DNA from: Flavobacterium sp.
Lineage (GTDB): Bacteria > Bacteroidota > Bacteroidia > Flavobacteriales > Flavobacteriaceae
Direction of reading: 5' to 3'
DNA: 29,169 bases
NCBI GenBank assembly: GCA_030152225.1
Contig: JASLHL010000165.1
Location: forward strand, 1-29,169
Part shown: piece by piece, positions 8,572 to 14,401 of the stretch
Numbering within the stretch: position 1 is the first letter of the stretch
How the letters are laid out: each line of letters starts with the position of its first letter
Translations under genes and position numbers: made by a program
Notes under the pieces: model-generated
Seen by the model: only the letters and a program-made list of their open reading frames with translations
Database searches by the model: none
Told to the model about the DNA's origin: nothing

Positions 8572-9853
8572 TAATGCCCCTTTAATTATTTTCAGAATCT
8601 TTTTTGGTTTTCTATTTGCTTGTGAATCCTTTGGAGCAATTGCTACAGGCTGGGTGAGAATCAATCTTGTAGACGTTAAGCTTACGTTTTCTCATATTTA
8701 CATGGATTTCTTACAGCTGCTGGTTGGGCCGCAAATGTATGTGTATTTCTTTATTATGGGATTAGTTTCACTCGCTGTTATGTTGGGCTATCGCTATAAG
8801 TGGACGATGCCGCTATTGGCGCTCCTTTGGGCGGGTGCCTATTACTTACAAAAAACATCGTATAACAACCATTACTATCTGTTGTTGATCATTTGTGTAT
8901 ACATGTGCTTCTTGCCTGCGGCTTCGTATAAATCACTAGATGTAAAAGCGAATCGCGTCAAAGAAGAACTGTCCATGCCCCTGTATTTTAATTGGATTTT
9001 TATTTTCCAAGTGAGTGTGCTCTACATTTATGGCACAATTGCTAAGTTTTATCCTGATTGGCTTGATGGTACGTTTACTGAAATTATGTACCAATCAGCG
9101 AATATTCCCGATGGTTTTAAAAATGTATTTACTCAAAAAGAGTTTTACCTGATTATTGCCTATTTGGGTATTATTTTCGATGGATTGATCGTGCCTGCTT
9201 TGCTGTGGAAACGCACGCGTACTTTGGCGTTGGTCGCCTCTTTTATCTTCCATTTGTTTAATTCAGCGACTTTGCACATTGGAATATTTCCTTATTTTGC
9301 CCTGACATTTGCCTTGTTTTTCTATCCGTCGGATCAAATTAGACGTATTTTCTTGAAAAAGAAAGCTGCAGTTGAACAAACAGAACCTTTTGCAACCCCT
9401 CAGTTAAGTAAACCTGTGTTGGGCTTTTTAGCAGTGTTTATGTTTATTCAATTTGCTTTGCCTTTACGCCAACATTTTATCGAAGGAGATATCTTGTGGA
9501 CCGATGAAGCACATCGTTTAAGTTGGCGCATGATGTTGCGTTCTAGAGGGGGCTATACCACCTTTATCGTTGAAAATAAAAAAACAGGTGAACGCAGCTT
9601 TTATAATTCGGAAAATGTCTTGAGCGATAAACAAGACACCCGATTGAATACCTCGGATATGATCTGGCAAATGGCACAATACATCAAAAAAGAATATGCA
9701 GACCTCGGGATAGACGTCGCTGTTTATGCGGATAGCTGGGTGTCAATTAACGGTAGAGCCTATAGTCAATATATCGACCCTACAGTCGATTTAGCGAATG
9801 AGTCTTGGAATTATTTCGGTCATAGTACGTGGATCTTGCCTAAACCTTTTTAG
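8543..9853 (+). CDS. HTTM domain (vitamin K carboxylase-like) membrane protein
   Basis: This is a 436-aa polytopic membrane protein starting MWKKALQPVDNAPL. Hydrophobic segments fall near residues 12-30, 60-85, 93-125, 145-165, 195-245 and 295-315, with motifs of the HTTM family (YNNHYYLLL, VSVLYIYGTIAKFYPDW, FHLFNSATLHIGIFPY). A soluble C-terminal domain follows from about 320. HTTM proteins resemble vitamin K-dependent gamma-carboxylase; the bacterial substrate is unknown. ATG at 8543 is preferred over the in-frame ATG at 8510, because it matches the usual family N terminus and reduces the overlap with ribF from 62 to 29 bp. The gene runs into a long simple-sequence array directly after its stop. 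Confidence 0.85.
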   Translation: MWKKALQPVDNAPLIIFRIFFGFLFACESFGAIATGWVRINLVDVKLTFSHIYMDFLQLLVGPQMYVYFFIMGLVSLAVMLGYRYKWTMPLLALLWAGAYYLQKTSYNNHYYLLLIICVYMCFLPAASYKSLDVKANRVKEELSMPLYFNWIFIFQVSVLYIYGTIAKFYPDWLDGTFTEIMYQSANIPDGFKNVFTQKEFYLIIAYLGIIFDGLIVPALLWKRTRTLALVASFIFHLFNSATLHIGIFPYFALTFALFFYPSDQIRRIFLKKKAAVEQTEPFATPQLSKPVLGFLAVFMFIQFALPLRQHFIEGDILWTDEAHRLSWRMMLRSRGGYTTFIVENKKTGERSFYNSENVLSDKQDTRLNTSDMIWQMAQYIKKEYADLGIDVAVYADSWVSINGRAYSQYIDPTVDLANESWNYFGHSTWILPKPF

Positions 9854-10112
9854 GGGTGAATGGAGAGTGGAGAATGGAGAATGGAGAATGGAAAGTGGTG
9901 AGTGGAGAATGGAAAGTGGAGAGTGGTGAATGGAGAGTGGAGAGTGGTGAATGGAGAGTGGAGAGTGGTGAATGGAGAGTGGAGAGTGGTGAATGGAGAG
10001 TGGAGAGTGGAGAGTGGAGAGTGAGTGAATGTGAATGGAGAGTGGTGAATGGAAAGTGGTGAATGGAAAGTGGTGAATGGAAAGTGGAGAGTGAGTGGAG
10101 AATGGATGATGG
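9854..10112 (+). repeat. Cytosine-free heptamer tandem array
   Basis: The spacer after the HTTM gene consists of degenerate 7-bp units of the form GG(A/T)(G/A)A(G/A)T. At 9925-10008 they form four identical 21-bp higher-order copies, each one GGTGAAT heptamer followed by two GGAGAGT heptamers; the GGTGAAT units start at 9925, 9946, 9967 and 9988. The plus strand contains no C at all from 9847 to 10113. Open reading frames across it on both strands are a by-product of the repeat. GG every 5 nt makes two-layer G-quadruplexes possible in the plus-strand RNA. Confidence 0.95.
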
Positions 10113-10132
10113 TCGTCACCAAAAGCCAAAAA

Positions 10133-10183
10133 ACAAAAGTCAAATAACGAAAACCAAAAGTCAAACAACGAAAGTCAAATAAC
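10133..10183. repeat. Short A/C-rich tandem repeat beside the heptamer array
   Basis: About 2.5 copies of a 20-bp unit around AAAGTCAAAyAACGAAA occur (units beginning near 10133, 10154 and a partial one at 10174). With the heptamer array and the terminator it fills the whole 342-bp spacer 9854-10195 between the convergent HTTM and lpxH genes, so this spacer holds no gene. Confidence 0.75.
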
Positions 10184-10185
10184 AA

Positions 10186-10213
10186 AAAAAGCCTTCTATA
10201 ACGAAGGCTTTTT
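10186..10213. terminator. Bidirectional terminator overlapping the lpxH stop
   Basis: An 11-bp stem (AAAAAGCCTTC at 10186-10196 with GAAGGCTTTTT at 10203-10213) encloses a TATAAC loop. The lpxH stop codon (10196-10198) lies in the stem-loop, so the hairpin uses the last codons of lpxH. A and T runs on both sides allow it to serve the HTTM transcript as well. Confidence 0.88.
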
Positions 10214-10966
10214 GTATTTTTCTAGGTGAAACTCACCGTCAAAGTGACCATAAGTAAAATAATTAATCCAGTCTCCGAGGTTGATATATTTCGATTGTTC
10301 ATTGAGGTCAATGACCATGGGTAGATGACGATGGCCGAATACGAAGTAATCATAGTGTTTACTTTCTAATTTTCGCTTGGCGTACAGCACAAGCCATTCC
10401 TTATCTTCTCCTAAAAATCGAATGTCCTCATCACCGGAAATCAACTTATTTTTTACTGAGAGGTATTGGGCTAAGCGCACGCCAATATCAGGATGTAACC
10501 AGTTAAATAACCACTTGGAAAATTTGTTGGTGAACACTTTTTTCATGCGTTTGTATCCTAAATCTCCAGGGCCTAATCCATCGCCGTGACCAATAAAAAA
10601 TTGCTTGCCATTGATGGTAAATACTTGCGGCTCGTGAAAAACGGGAATTCCCAATTCCGTTTGGAAGTAGTTATTCATCCACAAATCGTGATTACCCACA
10701 AAAAAATAGATGGGAATGCCTTGGTCTTTAAGCTGTGCTAATTTACCAAGAACACGAACAAACCCCTTTGGTACAACTGTTTTGTATTCAAACCAGAAGT
10801 CAAAGAGATCTCCCAAGATGAATAAAGCACCCATGTCTTGTTCCTTTTCGTTTAGCCATTCCACAAAAAGCTGTTCTCTTGGTAAGCTTTTTTCACGCGT
10901 GGGCGCTCCGAAATGTTGATCAGAGGCAAAGTAGACGCCTTTAGTTGTATCAATTGTAAAATCCAC
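10196..10966 (-). CDS. lpxH: UDP-2,3-diacylglucosamine diphosphatase LpxH
   Basis: LpxH hydrolyses UDP-2,3-diacylglucosamine to lipid X in lipid A synthesis, at the inner face of the inner membrane. The 256-aa calcineurin-like metallophosphoesterase shows the metal-binding blocks in order: D16/H18 (SDQHFG), D53 (GDLFDFW), N92/H93 (GNHD), H127 (GHGDG) and H212/H214 (GHRHLP). The start is GTG at 10966, 6 bp after the queD stop; no ATG fits better. Tight spacing indicates cotranscription with queD from the promoter at 11441. The final codons form part of the terminator. Confidence 0.93.
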   Translation of the reverse strand: MDFTIDTTKGVYFASDQHFGAPTREKSLPREQLFVEWLNEKEQDMGALFILGDLFDFWFEYKTVVPKGFVRVLGKLAQLKDQGIPIYFFVGNHDLWMNNYFQTELGIPVFHEPQVFTINGKQFFIGHGDGLGPGDLGYKRMKKVFTNKFSKWLFNWLHPDIGVRLAQYLSVKNKLISGDEDIRFLGEDKEWLVLYAKRKLESKHYDYFVFGHRHLPMVIDLNEQSKYINLGDWINYFTYGHFDGEFHLEKYKKPSL

Positions 10967-10972
10967 AGTTGC

Positions 10973-11425
10973 TTATAAATTATCAGATTGAAACCACTCA
11001 GCATAAGAAGAATCCGTTTCCTGTAAACGCAAAGAATACAAGGCAAGGTTTTCTGGTAAGCGATTCTTGATTTTTTGAGCAAAGTCAATCACCATATTCT
11101 CACTCGTTGGTTGGTAATCCACCAAAATAACATGATGCCCACGATCTTTTAACTCTTGTGCCAACTCAATATGAGGGGTGTTTTGATTAAAAACAGTAGC
11201 ATGATCAAAAATATCGACGATTTCCTCTTTCACTATTTTTTTTAGATCACTGAAATCAATTACCATCCCAAACTTGACATGAGATGAATCAGTAATTGGT
11301 GTGCCTATTACAGTAACAGCTAGTTTATAGCTGTGTCCATGTACATTGCGACATTTACCGTCATATCCATATAATGCATGACCTGTTTCGAAAGTAAATT
11401 GTTTTGTAATTCTAATTTTAGACAT
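10973..11425 (-). CDS. queD: 6-carboxytetrahydropterin synthase QueD
   Basis: This is a 150-aa 6-pyruvoyl-tetrahydropterin synthase-family protein. It converts dihydroneopterin triphosphate to 6-carboxy-tetrahydropterin in the queuosine/7-deazaguanine pathway. Zinc ligands H16 (FETGHAL), H29 and H31 (NVHGHS) and the catalytic C25 and D74-H75 (DHATVFN) are present; PTSEN at 106-110 and E136 complete the family pattern. ATG at 11425 is chosen because it gives the normal N terminus (MSKIRITKQFTF) just downstream of a -7 box; a TTG further upstream at 11443 would lie inside that box. It is followed after 6 bp by lpxH. Confidence 0.92.
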   Translation of the reverse strand: MSKIRITKQFTFETGHALYGYDGKCRNVHGHSYKLAVTVIGTPITDSSHVKFGMVIDFSDLKKIVKEEIVDIFDHATVFNQNTPHIELAQELKDRGHHVILVDYQPTSENMVIDFAQKIKNRLPENLALYSLRLQETDSSYAEWFQSDNL

Positions 11426-11440
11426 AACCAAAAATTTTGA

Positions 11441-11448
11441 CAAAGGTA
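11441..11448 (-). promoter_or_regulatory. -7 promoter box for queD-lpxH
   Basis: TACCTTTG on the minus strand is an exact match to the Bacteroidota -7 consensus TAnnTTTG. It lies 15 bp before the queD ATG, which implies a very short leader of about 10 nt. No obvious -33 TTG was seen. Confidence 0.6.
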
Positions 11449-11507
11449 GTGAAAAATCTAGTTGGGTAGTCTGATATTGGGCGTGGATTAGGTTCTTTAG
11501 GTTTTTT

Positions 11508-12278
11508 TTAAAACAGACGATAGTTCAGTTGAACTTTTACCATGGGATAATATTCAAAGATTTTCATAAGAGCATCGGTATCTTCAAAGTTGTGTTCTTT
11601 GGTTGTCATTGTTTCTACGTTTACGCCATTTTGTTTGAGGGTATACTTACCTGCAAATAAGAGACCCACTTCGAGTTTTGCCCCCAAACGACGGCGGGGA
11701 ATTGCTCTTCCTACACCGATTCCAATATAGGGTTTTAGGGTATTGCCCAATGTGAGTTCGGCGTTTAATTGACCGTTGGTGATGTCAATTTTTTGTCCAT
11801 TGAATTCGAGCGCGGGCCATTCATAAGGCGATTGCAATTCAGCTGGGCTTCCATCTTTGTTGGTGATACTACCGCGGGCAGTCAATTTGGTACTTCCGAA
11901 ATAAAGTCCACTACTGAGGTAAAGGATTCCCTTTTTAAAGGGGTAATAATCGATCACTAGGTGACCGTGAACGTTTCTTGCATCGCCTCGCATTTCATAA
12001 TATACATTTTGACCAAAGGCTTCGTTTAATAAACCACTGGGGTCATCTAATGCAATACGATGCTGACGGGTGGTATAACTGAAGGTATTGAGTCCTCCTT
12101 TGATGTAAAAATGGTTGACTAGGGGTGTTACAGCTTCAACAGTAAACCCTAAAGTAGTGAGTCCAGCTGTAAGTGCTAGGTGATCGAAGGGCGTTGTGTT
12201 GTGTTCTTGATTAGGCTGTTGAGCATGAATAAAAGGAGGGTAAGCAAAGAAGAAGAACAGCAGAATTTTGACTTTCAT
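11508..12278 (-). CDS. Putative outer-membrane beta-barrel protein
   Basis: This 256-aa protein has a strong signal peptide (MKVKILLFFFFAYPPFIHA, cleavage near residue 19-20). The rest is rich in alternating polar/hydrophobic strands such as FYIKGGLNTFSYTT, ILYLSSGLYFGSTKL and LKPYIGIGVGRAIP, and ends with an aromatic YPMVKVQLNYRLF that resembles an outer-membrane beta-signal (C-terminal Phe). A small barrel of 8-10 strands is a reasonable estimate. I do not recognise a specific family or ligand. Its 5' region holds a long stem-loop (12292-12344). It lies downstream of the crotonase gene on the same strand with a 78-bp gap. Confidence 0.7.
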   Translation of the reverse strand: MKVKILLFFFFAYPPFIHAQQPNQEHNTTPFDHLALTAGLTTLGFTVEAVTPLVNHFYIKGGLNTFSYTTRQHRIALDDPSGLLNEAFGQNVYYEMRGDARNVHGHLVIDYYPFKKGILYLSSGLYFGSTKLTARGSITNKDGSPAELQSPYEWPALEFNGQKIDITNGQLNAELTLGNTLKPYIGIGVGRAIPRRRLGAKLEVGLLFAGKYTLKQNGVNVETMTTKEHNFEDTDALMKIFEYYPMVKVQLNYRLF

Positions 12279-12291
12279 TTTTGATTTAAAG

Positions 12292-12344
12292 ATAGCTTTT
12301 ATACAAACACGACTATACGGGAAATCGTGTTTGTATTTAGCTAT
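12292..12344. other. Long inverted repeat upstream of the beta-barrel gene
   Basis: A 12-bp perfect stem (12301-12312 with 12325-12336) has a 12-nt loop and is extended by a second 6-bp arm (ATAGCT at 12292-12297 with AGCTAT at 12339-12344). Neither strand has a T tract after it, so it is not a standard terminator. It sits in the spacer between the crotonase stop and the beta-barrel start. Confidence 0.75.
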
Positions 12345-12356
12345 TTACGGTCTTTT

Positions 12357-13118
12357 TTATTTTTGTTTAAACGCTTGTAGCGCTTGTACTGTAAAGTCTG
12401 ATAGCACTAATCGGCCTGAAATTTCTGCTCTTTCAATCAATAGCGTATCCCAATGGGCTGTTCCTTCCCAAAAGATTTGTTTCATTTCAGCTAAAGCTTC
12501 GGGATTATAAGTACTCACGCGTGTTGCGAAGGTATGAAGCTCTAGGTCTAAACGCTCAATTGTATCATATACCTCATCATATAGGCCGTGTTGCTGTGCC
12601 CAAGTGGCTGTTTTCCATTCATGGGCAGCCAAAGATAGGGAAGTAAAAGCTGTTTTTCCTATTTTTCGCGATACTGCGGGTTCAATCACAAAAGGACCAA
12701 TGCCAATGGCTAATTCTGATAATTTGATTGCTGCTTTATCTGTTGCAAAACAATAATCACAAGAAGCTGCTAGTCCTACACCACCGCCTACGGTTTTACC
12801 GTGTATACGACCGATGAAAATTTTAGGGCTTTTGCGAATGGCATTAATGACATGAGCAAAACCGGAAAAGAATTTTTTACCCGTTGCTGTATCTTGAATA
12901 GAGAGTAATTCGTCAAAAGAGGCTCCAGCACAAAAAGCTCCTGTGCCTTCGCTTTGAAGAATAACGGTAGTAACCGTAGTTGAGGTATTCAAGTTGTCAA
13001 TTGCAGTCGTTAATTCTTCCAATAAAAAACTTGGAAATGAATTGCTTGCTGCACTATAAAAGGTAATTGTTGCAATTTTATCTGCTATATCCGTTTTTAT
13101 ATAGGCGTTTTGTTCCAT
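12357..13118 (-). CDS. Enoyl-CoA hydratase/isomerase family protein (crotonase fold)
   Basis: This 253-aa protein has the crotonase layout. The first oxyanion-hole segment is FCAGASFDEL (62-71). The second is GKTVGGGVGLAASCD (107-121), and SELAIGIGP (134-142) carries E135. In classic hydratases a glutamate follows GGGx in the second block (GGGCEL); here it is glycine (G115), while the second catalytic glutamate E135 is kept. This pattern is seen in methylglutaconyl-CoA hydratase-like and other specialised members, so the exact reaction is uncertain; a role in branched-chain amino acid or fatty acid breakdown is a family-level guess. An exact -7 box lies 17 bp before its ATG. Confidence 0.85.
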   Translation of the reverse strand: MEQNAYIKTDIADKIATITFYSAASNSFPSFLLEELTTAIDNLNTSTTVTTVILQSEGTGAFCAGASFDELLSIQDTATGKKFFSGFAHVINAIRKSPKIFIGRIHGKTVGGGVGLAASCDYCFATDKAAIKLSELAIGIGPFVIEPAVSRKIGKTAFTSLSLAAHEWKTATWAQQHGLYDEVYDTIERLDLELHTFATRVSTYNPEALAEMKQIFWEGTAHWDTLLIERAEISGRLVLSDFTVQALQAFKQK

Positions 13119-13134
13119 ACTAGTAGTGTTTTGT

Positions 13135-13142
13135 CAAAGGTA
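13135..13142 (-). promoter_or_regulatory. Promoter -7 box for the crotonase-family gene
   Basis: TACCTTTG on the minus strand matches TAnnTTTG exactly and lies 17 bp before the ATG at 13118. A TTG about 16 bp further upstream could be the -33 element, although the spacing is slightly short. Confidence 0.6.
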
Positions 13143-14050
13143 CTAAATCTTCCTAAGGCAAAAAATGTTTAGGGGTATCGAATCATAAGAAGGACAAAAA
13201 CATATTAACTTTAATTTTAATAAAATATTCACATAATGCGAAATTTTTTTTATGAGTGTTATGCTGTGTAATTCTCCTTTTTTTTTCGGCCTGTTACGTC
13301 TTTTAGTTTGGTTCAGCTGTTTAGTGAAAAAGGAGGAGTGGATGTAAAGAAAACAAAGGAGCAAGCAAAAGAAGTAAACCCTGATAAAATAAGTGATTTG
13401 AACGGTTTTTACTGCGATAAGTACAGTATATCGTCACGAGAATGCGGGCAAAATTAGCACTTTATTTTCCCTATAAAAGACGTCTTTTTTTCAATACGAT
13501 GTCTTTTTAGAACTACTTCAAAAAAGGCGATTATTTGGATTGATTCTCTTTAATGATATTTAAATAAATTTATTCTTTTTAATTAACGATATGGTTTTTA
13601 TTTTATTTTGATATTAACTTTTGCTATGGTATTTATGTCTATAAATTTAAGAAATAAATAAGATTACTGTATTTCTTTAAGATGACGATTTTTGATTGAA
13701 ATTCCATAAAAGCTTTATTATTTGTAAGTTATTGTTTATTTTTGTGTTGATTTTATAGAATAACACATAAAATCATGAAGATATATTTATACCTTTTACT
13801 TCTAAAACTATTAAAAAGCTAAAAAAAGCAGTAAAAAGAATACGTATTTATAGGAATAAAGGACATTTTAGTGCTTTTCTAATAATCTACTTGGGCTGAG
13901 TGGAAAAAGCGAAAAACGCGAAGAAAAAAAATAAAACAATACAACGAGATATAAGAAAAGAAAAAGTGTATTTCTGTAGATATTTTAAGTGGGATGCTTG
14001 AAAACTACGCAGGATTGATCGAAAGAAAACAGAATAAAGTATAGGAAGTG

Positions 14051-14196
14051 GACTTGGGCTAAGAAAGCAACCTATATTTTAAAAAAGGATAGACTGAAGT
14101 TGACTTGGGCTAAGGAGACTGAAGTGTATTGTAGAAAAGAATAGGTTTATGTCGACTTAGGGCTAAGTTGGCATAAACGTATTTTAGCAGAAAAAG
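14051..14196 (+). repeat. Three 51-52 bp spaced repeats with promoter-like layout
   Basis: GACTTGGGCTAAG occurs at 14051-14063 and 14102-14114, and GACTTAGGGCTAAG at 14154-14167; a weaker relative is at 13889-13900. Each of the three units has TATTkTA at a fixed distance (14075, 14127, 14180), giving TTG-N18/19-TATTkTA, followed by an A-rich stretch. This resembles the Bacteroidota -33/-7 arrangement, although the last G of TAnnTTTG is not met. Confidence 0.65.
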
Positions 14197-14247
14197 GGAA
14201 CCTAGGGCAAACTACGCCTTGGTGACAAACTGCGCATTTTTATTCCA

Positions 14248-14271
14248 TATCATCACACGGTTGTGGTGATA
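14248..14271 (+). other. Stem-loop 1 upstream of the giant gene
   Basis: A 10-bp stem (TATCATCACA at 14248-14257 with TGTGGTGATA at 14262-14271, one G-T pair) has a CGGT loop. It is followed by GGATATCC and not by a T tract, so it is more likely a leader structure or operator than a terminator. Confidence 0.6.
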
Positions 14272-14308
14272 GGATATCCTCCTCTATTTTTAGTAGATCT
14301 TTTGTTAT

Positions 14309-14339
14309 GACACATGTGCTAATTACGCACATCGTTGTC
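14309..14339 (+). other. Stem-loop 2 next to the giant gene's start
   Basis: ATGTGC (14314-14319) pairs with GCACAT (14327-14332) around a 7-nt loop, and GACA (14309-14312) pairs with TGTC (14336-14339) below an internal loop. It lies 62 bp before the preferred ATG at 14402 and would directly cover the region before the alternative ATG at 14345. Confidence 0.5.
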
Positions 14340-14401
14340 GTGCTATGCATATACACCTTACGACGAATTTTTTTGAAAATAATATGTTTAACACACAACA
14401 C

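Larger units (their letters stand above)
13143..14401. other. Long AT-rich region without a convincing gene
   Basis: No ORF here has recognisable protein character. Visible content: a 14-bp perfect palindrome AAAAGACGTCTTTT (13475-13488); a TAnnTTTG match (13737-13744) followed by a 15-codon hydrophobic ORF (13775-13822) of doubtful reality; an isolated TTGGGCTGAG element (13891-13900); three spaced repeats (14051-14196); and two stem-loops (14248-14271 and 14309-14339) just before the giant gene. It is probably the regulatory region and possibly the leader of the surface locus that begins at 14402. Confidence 0.7.

Noticed and set aside
9791..10185. Several overlapping ORFs across the heptamer array on both strands (68-125 aa, HSPLSI- or SGEWRVE-type repeats)
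   Set aside because: All frames are open only because a 7-bp repeat lacking C avoids stop codons; the products are pure low-complexity repeats and have no start context or neighbours that support them.
10852..11088. 78-aa minus-strand ORF bridging queD and lpxH
   Set aside because: It overlaps two well-supported genes in another frame and has no family resemblance.
11426..11443. TTG start extending QueD by six residues
   Set aside because: The codons lie partly within the -7 box (11441-11448), and the ATG at 11425 gives the family's usual N terminus.
13269..13336. Distant inverted repeat CTCCTTTTT / AAAAAGGAG in the large spacer
   Set aside because: The arms are only 9 bp, mostly homopolymer, and about 45 bp apart; easily expected by chance in this composition.
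13143..13364. 73-aa ORF on the minus strand upstream of the crotonase gene
   Set aside because: Composition follows the AT-rich DNA, there is no recognisable domain, and it runs up to the crotonase promoter box at 13135-13142.
14345..14401. Extended N terminus of the giant protein (start at 14345 or 14384)
   Set aside because: It would place 7-19 extra residues before a normal signal peptide; the ATG at 14402 gives the typical n-region. Kept only as an alternative.
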